From RGIG426 sp045640165 (GTDB lineage Bacteria > Bacillota > Clostridia > Oscillospirales > Acutalibacteraceae), in the NCBI GenBank assembly GCA_045640165.1, contig JAZUEK010000083.1:1-40256 (forward strand): DNA of 40,256 nucleotides, given 5' to 3'. Shown in pieces: positions 24,519-34,365 of the stretch; within the stretch, counting starts at the first letter, position 1; each line of letters starts with the position of its first letter. The notes under the pieces are model-generated. The model searched no databases and was not told the DNA's origin. It saw only the letters and a list, made by a program, of their open reading frames with translations. The translations under genes were made by a program, and so were the position numbers.

Positions 24519-24537
24519 GGTCTGCGAGGTGAACAAA

Positions 24538-24741
24538 ATGACCGAAGAACGCATCGCCCGTATCAACGAATTGGCAAAAAAATCCCGTGAGGTCGGCCTG
24601 ACCGAAGCCGAAAAAGCCGAACAAGCCGCACTCCGCGCCGAATACATCAAAGGCTATACCCAAAATCTCCGCGCCCAACTCGACAACACCTATATCGTGG
24701 ATGAGCAGGGAAACAAGCAAAAACTGAAAAAGAAAAAATAA
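24538..24741 (+). CDS. DUF896 family protein (YnzC-like)
   Basis: 67 aa, matching the 65-80 aa usual for this family. The sequence TEERIARINELAKKSREVGLTEAEKAEQAALRAEYIKGY is the typical two-helix hairpin, followed by LRAQLDNTYIVDEQGN and a Lys-rich tail. Small cytoplasmic protein of unknown biochemical function; the Bacillus relative sits in an SOS-regulated operon. The ATG at 24538 has GAGGTG at 6 bases. The frame continues upstream to 24490 but that part covers the promoter. No LexA-like box was seen upstream. Confidence 0.92.
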   Translation: MTEERIARINELAKKSREVGLTEAEKAEQAALRAEYIKGYTQNLRAQLDNTYIVDEQGNKQKLKKKK

Positions 24742-24755
24742 TCGACGAAAAATGC

Positions 24756-24800
24756 AAAAAAAAAAAAAACATTGACATTTTTGGTTAATTATGGTATATT
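24756..24800 (+). promoter_or_regulatory. Promoter of the DtxR-like gene, with A14 tract upstream
   Basis: A perfect -35 TTGACA (24772-24777) and TATATT (24795-24800) with a 17-bp spacer. A run of 14 A (24756-24769) ends two bases before the -35, where it could act as an UP element or vary in length by slippage. The SD of the gene (AAAGGAG) follows. Confidence 0.82.
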
Positions 24801-24843
24801 ATTTGGGATGGGTATACACACAGAATGAAAGGAGTTTCCACGA

Positions 24844-25215
24844 ATGAAACTACTGGAATCCGGCGAGATGTACCTCGAAACCATCCTCATTCTCTCTAAG
24901 CAAATGAAACGCGTCCACGCTGTGGATATCGCGGAATATATGGGGTTCTCAAAGCCCTCTGTCAGCCGCGGTTTGGCTCGTCTTAAAGCCGACGACTATA
25001 TTCTCGTCAAAGAGAATTGCAACTGTGTGTGGCTCACCGAAAAAGGCAAAGAAGTCGCCGAGCGCATTTACGAACGGCACCTGGTGATTACCGAGATGCT
25101 GTTGCGTATCGGTGTCTCCCCCGAAAACGCCGCGGCGGATGCCTGCAAAATCGAACACGATTTGAGCGACGAAACTTTTGAACTGCTCAAAAAACACGCC
25201 GAAACGCTTAAATAA
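24844..25215 (+). CDS. DtxR-family metal-dependent transcriptional repressor
   Basis: 123 aa. N-terminal winged helix-turn-helix (about 1-70: MKRVHAVDIAEYMGFSKPSVSRGLARLKADDYILV) and a dimerisation domain (about 71-123). There is no C-terminal SH3/FeoA-like domain, so the overall size is like MntR. By alignment with DtxR the metal ligands are Met9 (DtxR Met10), His79, Cys101 (Cys102), Glu104 (Glu105) and His105 (His106). MntR would have Asp and Glu in place of Met and Cys. This ligand set suggests Fe(II) rather than Mn(II) sensing. ATG at 24844 with AAAGGAG at 8 bases, and a strong promoter and terminator, so it is monocistronic. Possible targets include the CDF exporter operon 5 kb away, but no operator was identified. 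Confidence 0.92.
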   Translation: MKLLESGEMYLETILILSKQMKRVHAVDIAEYMGFSKPSVSRGLARLKADDYILVKENCNCVWLTEKGKEVAERIYERHLVITEMLLRIGVSPENAAADACKIEHDLSDETFELLKKHAETLK

Positions 25216-25221
25216 AAACAC

Positions 25222-25252
25222 AAAAACACCCGACCACCGGTCGGGTGTTTTT
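25222..25252. terminator. Bidirectional terminator between DtxR-like and barstar-like genes
   Basis: A 14-bp stem (AAAAACACCCGACC 25222-25235 with its complement 25239-25252), 3-nt loop, and T-run on both strands. It sits 6 bp after the dtxR-like stop and 5 bp after the barstar-like stop, which are convergent. Confidence 0.92.
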
Positions 25253-25257
25253 TTCTG

Positions 25258-25506
25258 TCATTTTTCGATAAGCGTCAACTTATCGTTTTCGGCGGCGGCA
25301 TCGCGCAGCACCGCGAGCACTTGCTCGCCCTGCTCGCTTTGCACCGTTCCGCGCACTTTGACGGTCGTTTCGGGAAGCGAAGTGAGCACGTCAAAAAGCG
25401 CGTCTAAATTGTTGCCGTAATAGTCGGGAAGCGGAAACTTACGGGCAAAATACTCGTGGACGTTCGGCTTCGAAATCCGCCGCGCACAAAGGGTTACCTC
25501 GTTCAT
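25258..25506 (-). CDS. Barstar-like ribonuclease inhibitor
   Basis: 82 aa cytoplasmic protein similar to barstar, the intracellular inhibitor that plugs the barnase active site. The inhibitory helix is LPDYYGNNLDALFDVLTS (26-43) and keeps Tyr29, Asp35 and Asp39 at the same numbering as barstar; Trp38 is Phe and Trp44 is Leu. The residue aligning with barstar Glu76 is Asp69. The ATG overlaps the ribonuclease stop codon by four bases (ATGA), so the two are translationally coupled and synthesis of inhibitor follows synthesis of toxin. No signal peptide, as expected. Slightly shorter than barstar (89 aa). Confidence 0.9.
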   Translation of the reverse strand: MNEVTLCARRISKPNVHEYFARKFPLPDYYGNNLDALFDVLTSLPETTVKVRGTVQSEQGEQVLAVLRDAAAENDKLTLIEK

Positions 25507-26111
25507 TTCGGCTCCACCTTTCCTCCGTTCACCACGTATTCGGTAAAGGTTTCGTAGTGGTCATCGGTGTAAAAATAGCGGCCGTCGGTCGAGAAAACCA
25601 ACCGTTTGGCGCCACGCGATTTGCCTTTTGTATCAATATCGCATTCGGTATACGAGCCGCCGGACGGCAAGATTTTTTCGTAGTTGCCGAACCGGTCGCC
25701 GCCAATGGCCGCGCCTTTCTTATAGCGATCCAGCGCGCCACCGCTCCAACCGAGCGCCTGCGCCTGTTTTTTGGTGATATAGTTTTGCGGCAAGCGGCCG
25801 TACACGTCAAGATACAGCACCACGCGCTCTAAATCGTAATACGAGCCGTTTTCGTCCACCGCGATTTGGTGTTCGGTGGTTTTGCGAGCGGTCGTGCTTT
25901 TGCGCGCAACCGTCTGCTGGGTCGTGACTGTGTAAGTGGTACTTTCCGTAGACGAGACGACGGTTGTTTCGTCGGCCGAAAGCGTGGTCACCGACGACGT
26001 TTCGCTTACGTCGCCGTTTTGGGGCGCTTTGGGCGCGAACAGCGGAAACGCAATGACCCCGAGCACCAACACAAGCAACAAAATCAACGTCGTTACTTTC
26101 GATTTGTTCAT
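25503..26111 (-). CDS. Secreted or membrane-anchored barnase-like guanyl-specific ribonuclease
   Basis: 202 aa. Residues 6-26 are one hydrophobic segment that can be a signal peptide or anchor. A Thr/Ser-rich linker (about 33-80, repeated TT and ST) leads to a barnase domain (about 88-192). By alignment with barnase, catalytic Glu73 is Glu156, Arg83 is Arg166, Arg87 is Arg170, His102 is His185 and Lys27 is Lys114, so it should be an active RNase; Arg59 is replaced by Tyr144. It probably acts outside the cell against competitors or for nucleotide scavenging; this is inference. Followed at once by the barstar-like gene. SD GAGGTGAG precedes the ATG. No promoter was found between it and clpE, only a hairpin. 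Confidence 0.92.
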   Translation of the reverse strand: MNKSKVTTLILLLVLVLGVIAFPLFAPKAPQNGDVSETSSVTTLSADETTVVSSTESTTYTVTTQQTVARKSTTARKTTEHQIAVDENGSYYDLERVVLYLDVYGRLPQNYITKKQAQALGWSGGALDRYKKGAAIGGDRFGNYEKILPSGGSYTECDIDTKGKSRGAKRLVFSTDGRYFYTDDHYETFTEYVVNGGKVEPK

Positions 26112-26128
26112 ACGCTCACCTCAAGTGG

Positions 26129-26154
26129 AAAAGCAGGTCACACGACCTGCTTTT
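26129..26154. terminator. Hairpin/terminator between clpE and the barnase-like gene
   Basis: AAAAGCAGGTC (26129-26139) and GACCTGCTTTT (26144-26154) form an 11-bp stem with a 4-nt loop. On the minus strand it is followed by CC rather than a long U-run, so the U's are within the stem; on plus, six T's follow. It lies 5 bp after the clpE stop and 17 bp before the barnase start codon. It probably ends the ruvC-clpE transcript, partly. Confidence 0.7.
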
Positions 26155-26159
26155 TTGGT

Positions 26160-28454
<2,295 letters not shown>

Positions 28455-28483
28455 AGTTTAGTCCTTTCGTAGAGAAAATCCGG

Positions 28484-29047
28484 TTATTCCGCATCCGGTT
28501 GTTTCGCGGCGCGAGACGTTTTAATAAAGATGGCCAGATAGTTGAAAAACGCCGCCAACATCGCCACCAACACCGCGCCAACCAAAATGAGCTGCCAAGT
28601 GTGAGAAATCTCCACCACCGGCTGAACCAACAACACCGCCACGGCATAGAACAGCACCGTTGCCAGTTTGCCGTACCATTTCGAGCCGCGAATCGTCTCC
28701 CCTTTGCCGAGGAGCAACAAGCCGCCCACCATTTGGCACAGCTCTTTCGAGACACAGATAATCAACAGCGGCAACAATTCCAAGTTTTTCCACGTCAGGC
28801 AAAGTGCCACCGTCATTTGGGTCAACTTGTCTGCAAGCGGATCAAGGATTTTTCCGAGATCGGTAATTTGGTCAAAATGGCGCGCCACAAATCCGTCGAC
28901 AACGTCGGTCAAGCCCGACACAATCAGTGCAATCACCGCCCACGTCGTCTCGCCGTAAAGGTACGTCACAGCAATAAACGGCACCAACAAGAGACGGAAC
29001 AAGGACAGCACGTTCGGCACGTTCCAAATCCAACTGATTTTTACCAT
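28484..29047 (-). CDS. pgsA: CDP-diacylglycerol--glycerol-3-phosphate 3-phosphatidyltransferase
   Basis: 187 aa integral membrane enzyme that makes phosphatidylglycerol phosphate from CDP-diacylglycerol. The CDP-alcohol phosphotransferase signature D-G-x2-A-R-x8-G-x3-D-x3-D is complete in DVVDGFVARHFDQITDLGKILDPLAD. The N-terminus NVPNVLSLFRLLLVPFIAV is the usual start of PgsA, and further membrane segments follow. It starts 21 bp after the CvpA-like gene and ends 29 bp before clpE. Confidence 0.95.
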   Translation of the reverse strand: MVKISWIWNVPNVLSLFRLLLVPFIAVTYLYGETTWAVIALIVSGLTDVVDGFVARHFDQITDLGKILDPLADKLTQMTVALCLTWKNLELLPLLIICVSKELCQMVGGLLLLGKGETIRGSKWYGKLATVLFYAVAVLLVQPVVEISHTWQLILVGAVLVAMLAAFFNYLAIFIKTSRAAKQPDAE

Positions 29048-29068
29048 AACAAAGAGTCTCCGTTTCGT

Positions 29069-29851
29069 TTAGTTCTTCGCTTCTGCAGCGGCTTTTGCCT
29101 CAGCCTTTGCGGTAGAGACCGCCCAGTCGCGGATATTGTCGAGCATCGCATTTTCTTTGAGTTCAAAGCGGCTCACAACGTGGGTACTCTCCAAGGTTTG
29201 CGGCGTAATCCACGGATCTTCCGTCTTCGCGGCAGCCGAACTTACGGCGGCAAGCGACAACACGTTCGCCAAAAGGAACACGCACAGCGCGCCCTCTGCC
29301 GCACCGAGCAAGAAACCCAAAATGCGGTTAATGGCGTTCAGTCCGGGCAGCGACCACACACGGTTGAGCATAATCACCACGAAAATCGCCAGCGCCAACA
29401 GCACCACGAACAGCACAAGGAAGCAACCGCCGGTCAGCGTGTTGACCATCGCCGGACGCACGGATTTTTCAATCACGGCGTCAATCGCTTTGTCGCCGGC
29501 CACACGGGTGGTGACTTCCGCTTTTTTCATACAGTCGTCCGCGTTGATAAGTCCGTATTTTTCCATCATCTGTTTCGGTTTCGCCGGCATAATCTCGAGC
29601 AACTTGTTAATGCTTTCTTTCGCATTGCCCTCGAAATCCGCCATTTGCACTTCCACGGCACGTTTGAGATCCGCCTCAAACAAACCGTCATAGATTTTCT
29701 CGGCAAGCGGAGTCGCGAACTGCGCCGCAATCATCAGCGCGGCAACCACCGCCACCGCTTCCATCACGGTTTTGAAAAAGCCGCGGAACGCGCCGAGCAC
29801 GCCCAAACCAAGAACCAACACAATTGCAATTCCATCCAATACGTACGCCAT
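29069..29851 (-). CDS. CvpA-like membrane protein (1)
   Basis: 260 aa. Membrane segments at about 5-22, 28-50, 140-165 and 178-205, with a soluble middle (about 55-135) rich in Lys/Glu and a C-terminal Ala/Lys-rich helix (TAKAEAKAAAEAKN). The N-terminus DGIAIVLVLGLGVLGAFRGFFKTVMEAVA with a GxxRGFxK-type turn resembles CvpA, a family originally linked to colicin V production whose molecular function in Firmicutes is unknown. It is adjacent to a second, distantly similar protein. Confidence 0.72.
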   Translation of the reverse strand: MAYVLDGIAIVLVLGLGVLGAFRGFFKTVMEAVAVVAALMIAAQFATPLAEKIYDGLFEADLKRAVEVQMADFEGNAKESINKLLEIMPAKPKQMMEKYGLINADDCMKKAEVTTRVAGDKAIDAVIEKSVRPAMVNTLTGGCFLVLFVVLLALAIFVVIMLNRVWSLPGLNAINRILGFLLGAAEGALCVFLLANVLSLAAVSSAAAKTEDPWITPQTLESTHVVSRFELKENAMLDNIRDWAVSTAKAEAKAAAEAKN

Positions 29852-29874
29852 TACACTCTCTCCTTTTTAGATCA

Positions 29875-30603
29875 TTATATCTGTGCCAACCAGAACAGCG
29901 GATCGCATACCCGGAAAATCGGATATACGGCGCCTTTGGTCAGCATTTCCAACGAAACAAGCGGCACGCGCCCGGCAAGCGGCGGCACGAGCCATTCGAG
30001 CGCTACCGCCAAGCCCCATACGACAAACACGCCGTACAGCGCACCGAATAACGGCGGCAACGCATTTTTGGGGTCGTGTTTTTGGCGCGGTTTCGGTGCG
30101 CTGTTGGATTCCAAGCGCCACGCAAAATACCGCAATACCAAGAAACAAACCACCCACAAAATCACATACGACACACCTCTTGAGGCACGTCGTGCAAGCG
30201 GCGACACCAAGTTAACGAGCATTGTTTTGGCATCACTGCTCCGATAGGCAAAACAAACGGTATCCATATCCCCCTGATACCGGTCCACCCACTCGACAAA
30301 CGCCGTGGGGCGATCCGTCACCAAGTCGTCCAAATTGAGCGAAGCGGCGGTTTCGCGGCCGCTCGCCTTATGCTCCGCCGACACCATATCCGCCAGCGTA
30401 TTGGCGGCGTTTTTCTCCATAATCGGCGACACAATCAGTTTGTTCGCGAGGGAGGCGCAGGGAATGCTGACAAACACCGCGAGCAACGCGGAAAACAGCA
30501 CGCACGCCGCTTTGATAAGTACCGACAACGCCGCAGTCTTATAAAACCGCACCGCCCACACGACTACCAACAGCACGCAAATAAGGTCTAACACAAAATA
30601 CAA
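29875..30603 (-). CDS. CvpA-like membrane protein (2)
   Basis: 242 aa. Has the same layout as its downstream neighbour: two N-terminal membrane segments (about 2-20, 26-55), a soluble central part (about 60-135), and two or three C-terminal segments, with a final amphipathic piece. Sequence similarity to CvpA is weak and the call rests mostly on topology and the tandem position. The start is TTG at 30603, with AGGGGGAG 6-7 bases upstream. 18 bp after the DUF5711 gene. Confidence 0.55.
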   Translation of the reverse strand: MYFVLDLICVLLVVVWAVRFYKTAALSVLIKAACVLFSALLAVFVSIPCASLANKLIVSPIMEKNAANTLADMVSAEHKASGRETAASLNLDDLVTDRPTAFVEWVDRYQGDMDTVCFAYRSSDAKTMLVNLVSPLARRASRGVSYVILWVVCFLVLRYFAWRLESNSAPKPRQKHDPKNALPPLFGALYGVFVVWGLAVALEWLVPPLAGRVPLVSLEMLTKGAVYPIFRVCDPLFWLAQI

Positions 30604-30621
30604 CGCGGTCTCCCCCTCTCT

Positions 30622-31905
30622 TTAATAATCGTAACGTTCAATCGACGTCAATCCCAACACGAGCGCGTCGTTACCGAACGCACGGCACACACGCAACGCA
30701 TCCGGAATGACTTCCTGCGTCTGCGTCTCGCCTTTGGCGTTCATCGTCAGCACTTCGTTGCCGTTCAGCAGGAAAAACTCCTTGCCGGCAGGCGCGATAC
30801 CGCGGAACATTCCGGAAAACGCGACGGTATACGCCTCTTTTCCGCTCTTATCCACCGCCAACAGCTCGCCGCCGTCGGTCGCGCCGTAACTTTGTAAAAT
30901 CAGTCCCACGCGGTCGTCGCTCACCGACCAACTGAGCAGGCGACGGTTTTCATAGGTGATTTCCGTCGGCTCGTTTTTGCCGGTTTTGACCACCCACAGT
31001 CGGTCGTCACCCACCGCGGCAATATTGTCGTTGCCGAGGTATTTGACGTCGCACAACAGCACGTCGTTTCCGGAGTAGACCTTCGGGTCTTTCTCGGAAA
31101 ACGTGGAATACACAAGCACGCGCGACTGCGGCGCACCGTTATCGGCAAGCACACCGATGGCCGCCATTTGCCGCCCGTCAGAGCGAAGCGCGATACCGGT
31201 CAACAGCGCCTCGGAGCTGGAGCAGTGAAGCGTAGCCTCCCCCTTGCTGTTATAAAACATAATCTCGGAGATATGGCTCTTATCCGAATCGGTGACCACC
31301 GCCACGCTTCCGTTATCCGAAACAGCGGCAGACACGATATTCTTTTCGGTTTCAATGGAGTGCGGTTTGCCGCCGACAGTCTGTACCTCCACGCGGCGAC
31401 CGCCGATTTCGGCAAGCATAATCGCGCTTCCCGAAACGTCCACAAGCGGATCGGAAAAACTGTGGGTGCGCGTAAGCACCGTTCCGGCGCTTTGGTTATA
31501 CACTGTAACCGTGTTTTGGGTCACAACGAGCAAATATCCACCCACGGGACGCATCGCAATCACGTTGCTGCCCTCCGCCTCGGTGGGATAGCCGTCGCCG
31601 CTTTCGCCGCCGGTCACCACCACGTTGAGCCACGTCCATACACTGGTCGGGTTAAGCACGTCCCATTTCGCCCAAACAAGCACCACCAACAACACGATAA
31701 CCGCGAGGATAATCAGCCGTTTTTTCGTCTTGGGCTTTTTCTGTCGCGCCGCACGCTTTTCGGCAGCGGCACGGGCGGCTTCCTCTAACTCGTTCTCGTA
31801 TTGCATGCCTGCAAACCGCGGTGCCGGCTGTTCGGCAGGTTTTTCCGCCGAAGCATCGCTTTTTACACGCGTGCGTTTGATACGAATATCCTCTTTTCGC
31901 GCCAT
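30622..31905 (-). CDS. DUF5711-like membrane-anchored beta-propeller protein
   Basis: 427 aa. A charged cytoplasmic N-terminus (1-62, with Glu/Ala/Arg-rich helix ELEEAARAAAEKRAARQKK) is followed by one membrane segment (about 64-80) and a large extracytoplasmic domain. That domain is a run of beta-strand repeats (for example YLLVVTQNTVTVYNQ, GSVAVVTDSDKSHISEIMFYN, NIAAVGDDRLWVVKTG) as in a WD40- or PQQ-like propeller. I recognise the general pattern of DUF5711 proteins from Clostridia; function unknown. It lies between truA and two CvpA-like genes in the long operon. Confidence 0.75.
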   Translation of the reverse strand: MARKEDIRIKRTRVKSDASAEKPAEQPAPRFAGMQYENELEEAARAAAEKRAARQKKPKTKKRLIILAVIVLLVVLVWAKWDVLNPTSVWTWLNVVVTGGESGDGYPTEAEGSNVIAMRPVGGYLLVVTQNTVTVYNQSAGTVLTRTHSFSDPLVDVSGSAIMLAEIGGRRVEVQTVGGKPHSIETEKNIVSAAVSDNGSVAVVTDSDKSHISEIMFYNSKGEATLHCSSSEALLTGIALRSDGRQMAAIGVLADNGAPQSRVLVYSTFSEKDPKVYSGNDVLLCDVKYLGNDNIAAVGDDRLWVVKTGKNEPTEITYENRRLLSWSVSDDRVGLILQSYGATDGGELLAVDKSGKEAYTVAFSGMFRGIAPAGKEFFLLNGNEVLTMNAKGETQTQEVIPDALRVCRAFGNDALVLGLTSIERYDY

Positions 31906-31938
31906 ACGTTTTCCCTCTTTCCTCTGTGTTTTGCGAAA

Positions 31939-32676
31939 TCAGTCGTAAAACACGTCTTGTAAGGTCAGTCCTTTGGCAGGAGCCGTCGTTCCGGCAGCCT
32001 CCCGTTCGTTTCGTTCAAAAATCGTCGAAATCGCATCAGCGGCGAGCCGTCCGCTCGCCATATCGAGCAACGTACCCACCATAATGCGTACCATATTGTA
32101 AAGAAATCCGTCTGCCTCCACCGTAACGGTAACGAGGTCGCCAAAGCGCTCTACGTCACAGCGAAACACGGTGCGCACCGTGTCCTCTACGCTGCTTCCG
32201 GCGGCGCAAAACGGGGCAAAATCGTGCGTTCCGAGAAAGTCCTTGGCAAACCCATCCATCGCGGCATCATCGAGCGGCGTCGCAATGTGAATGGCGTTTT
32301 CTTCATAAAACGGGTTGCGTTGCCGCCCGTTCCAAATGCGATAAACGTAGCGTTTTCCGCGCGCATCGTAGCGAGGATGAAAGTCCGCCGCCACCTCTTT
32401 CGCGTCGCTTACCGCCACGTCAAACGGCAAGTTGGCATTGAGCGCGAGCGCAAGCCGCTCGCCGCGCAAGGAACTTTCGGTATCGAACGTGCAGCAGAAG
32501 GTTTCCGCGTGAACACCGGCATCCGTACGACTGCACCCGATAACGCCGGAGCGCACGCCGGTTACGGCTTCAATGGCATCTTGCAGTGTTTCCTGCACCG
32601 TGACGCCGTTCGGCTGAACCTGCCAGCCGTGGTAGTTCGTTCCGCGATAGCGGAGCGTTAAAAAAATCCGAGTCAT
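31939..32676 (-). CDS. truA: tRNA pseudouridine(38-40) synthase
   Basis: 245 aa, standard length. Isomerises uridines 38-40 of the anticodon stem-loop. The nucleophile is Asp52 in GCSRTDAGVHA (47-57). RYRGTNYHGWQVQPNGVTVQ at the N-terminus and VTVEADGFLYNMVRIMVGTLLD towards the C-terminus are diagnostic. It follows ecfT by 11 bp; the ecfA1-ecfA2-ecfT-truA order is conserved in many Firmicutes. Confidence 0.97.
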   Translation of the reverse strand: MTRIFLTLRYRGTNYHGWQVQPNGVTVQETLQDAIEAVTGVRSGVIGCSRTDAGVHAETFCCTFDTESSLRGERLALALNANLPFDVAVSDAKEVAADFHPRYDARGKRYVYRIWNGRQRNPFYEENAIHIATPLDDAAMDGFAKDFLGTHDFAPFCAAGSSVEDTVRTVFRCDVERFGDLVTVTVEADGFLYNMVRIMVGTLLDMASGRLAADAISTIFERNEREAAGTTAPAKGLTLQDVFYD

Positions 32677-32687
32677 AAAACCACCTC

Positions 32688-33503
32688 TTACAGCGTGGAC
32701 GGAAGCACGATGTTAAGCACAATCAGCGCCGCCACAAACACGACGGTTACAACGAGCGATACCACGTCTCTTCCGTGCATTTGCAGGCGATTTAAGCGCG
32801 TTCTGCCCTCGCCGCCGCGGTAACAGCGGCATTCCATCGCCGTCGCCAAATCGTAAGCGCGGCGGAACGAGGAGACAAACAGCGGAATCAGCACCGGCAA
32901 AAACGCGCGGATGCGTTGCATCAACCCACCGCTTTCCATGTCGGCGCCACGCGCCTTTTGCGCCGCCATAATCTTGTCGGTTTCCTCAATCAGCGTCGGA
33001 ATGAACCGAAGCGCAATGGTCATCATCATCGCAAGTTCGTGCACCGGCACGTGCAGATACCGAAGCGGACTTAACAGCCGTTCCAACCCGTCGGTGAGCG
33101 CCGTCGGCGTGGTCGTGTAGGTCATCAGCGAACTGCCGGCAATAAGGCAAAGAATGCGAATGGCGATAAAAATCGCGGTATACACACCGTGGTCGGTGAG
33201 TTTGAAGAAGCCGGCATCCCACCACACGTTGCCGCTGTCAAGATAGAACACGTTGAGAATCGACGTGAGCAAAATCAACGGAATAATCGGCTTAAACGTC
33301 TTGGTAATCAGCCGAACGGGCAACTTCGACAACGCCACGCACAGCGCCAAAAATGCCACCGCAACGGCGAGTCCCGTCCAGTTTTGCGGAATAAACACCG
33401 CAATGATATACACGAACGTCACAAGCAGTTTCACGCGCGGATCAAGGCGGTGAAGCAGGGAGTTTCCGGGAAAATACTGTCCCATCGTGATATCGTTAAG
33501 CAT
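32688..33503 (-). CDS. ecfT: Energy-coupling factor transporter transmembrane protein EcfT
   Basis: 271 aa. Membrane scaffold that joins the two EcfA ATPases to substrate-specific S-components for vitamins and metals. Shows MGQYFPGNSLLHRLDPRVKLL at the start, typical for EcfT, five or so membrane helices, and the coupling-helix motif ARGAD (AQKARGADMES) that contacts the ATPases. The ATG at 33503 overlaps ecfA2 by 8 bp and has AAGGGGG upstream; the frame upstream of that is only a shadow of ecfA2. No S-component gene is nearby, so this is the shared (group II) module. Confidence 0.95.
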   Translation of the reverse strand: MLNDITMGQYFPGNSLLHRLDPRVKLLVTFVYIIAVFIPQNWTGLAVAVAFLALCVALSKLPVRLITKTFKPIIPLILLTSILNVFYLDSGNVWWDAGFFKLTDHGVYTAIFIAIRILCLIAGSSLMTYTTTPTALTDGLERLLSPLRYLHVPVHELAMMMTIALRFIPTLIEETDKIMAAQKARGADMESGGLMQRIRAFLPVLIPLFVSSFRRAYDLATAMECRCYRGGEGRTRLNRLQMHGRDVVSLVVTVVFVAALIVLNIVLPSTL

Positions 33504-34365
33504 CCGCGCCGCCCCCTTTCCCGAAGCGAGCGACAAGCGCCGAAACGGCGCTCTCGACGGTGTAGGCGTTCTGCCCCACGTCGATTCCGCGGTTTTTAAG
33601 CCCCATAAACACTTTCGTCACGGCCGGCACGGACAAGCCCATCTCTTCCAATTCGTCCGCACGGGAGAACACCTCGTCGGTCGGCGCAAGCATTTTGAGT
33701 TTGCCCTTATGCATCACGAGCACGCGGTCGGCAAGGCGCGCCACGTCTTCCATACTGTGGGAAACGAGCAAAACGGTAGTGCCGTTGGCTTTGCGATACG
33801 CCTCGATTTGCGCGAGCAAGTTGTTGCGTCCTTTCGGGTCAAGACCGGCGGTCGGCTCGTCTAAAATCAGCACTTCCGGCTCCATCGCCATCACACCGGC
33901 AATCGCGGCGCGGCGTTTTTCACCGCCGGACAAGTCAAACGGCGAGTTGTCGAGCAGTTCGTTTTTGAGTCCCACAAACGCGGCGGCACGGCGCACGCGC
34001 GCGTCCACCTCTTCGTCCGAAAGACCCATATTTTTCGCACCGAACGCGATGTCTTTATACACCGTTTCCTCAAACAGTTGGTATTCGGGGTATTGGAACA
34101 CCATCCCGACGCGAAAACGCACATTGCGAATCTGTTTCGGGTCTTTCCAAATGTCCTCGCCGGAAAGCAGTACCTGTCCGCTCGTCGGTTTAAGCAACCC
34201 GTTTAAGTGTTGCACAAACGTCGATTTGCCCGAACCGGTATGCCCGATAATGCCAACGAGTTCGCCCTTTTCAATCGAGAGCGAGACGTCGTCAAGCGCC
34301 GTTTTTTCAAACGGCGTTCCCTCGGCATAAACGTGTGTTAAATTGTGCGTTTCCAAAACGGTCAT
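33496..34365 (-). CDS. ecfA2: Energy-coupling factor ABC transporter ATP-binding protein EcfA2
   Basis: 289 aa ATPase. Walker A GHTGSGKST, Q-loop FQYPEYQLFE, signature LSGGEKRR, Walker B VLILDEPTAGLDP and the H-loop LLVSHSMED are all present. The FQYPEYQLF variant and the downstream position fit the EcfA2 subunit. The gene starts with ATG overlapping the ecfA1 stop by 4 bp (ATGA) and its end overlaps ecfT by 8 bp, so the three subunits are translationally coupled. Confidence 0.95.
   Translation of the reverse strand: MTVLETHNLTHVYAEGTPFEKTALDDVSLSIEKGELVGIIGHTGSGKSTFVQHLNGLLKPTSGQVLLSGEDIWKDPKQIRNVRFRVGMVFQYPEYQLFEETVYKDIAFGAKNMGLSDEEVDARVRRAAAFVGLKNELLDNSPFDLSGGEKRRAAIAGVMAMEPEVLILDEPTAGLDPKGRNNLLAQIEAYRKANGTTVLLVSHSMEDVARLADRVLVMHKGKLKMLAPTDEVFSRADELEEMGLSVPAVTKVFMGLKNRGIDVGQNAYTVESAVSALVARFGKGGGADA

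Noticed and set aside
24407..24843. Possible LexA or metal operator between mtnN, DUF896 and the DtxR-like gene
   Set aside because: No clear inverted repeat matching a known operator was found; the sequence is mostly A/T promoter DNA.
28499..30247. 582-aa open frame on the plus strand opposite pgsA and the CvpA-like genes
   Set aside because: Antisense to three well-supported membrane protein genes; composition (Arg, His, Gln) is that of a reverse-complement shadow.
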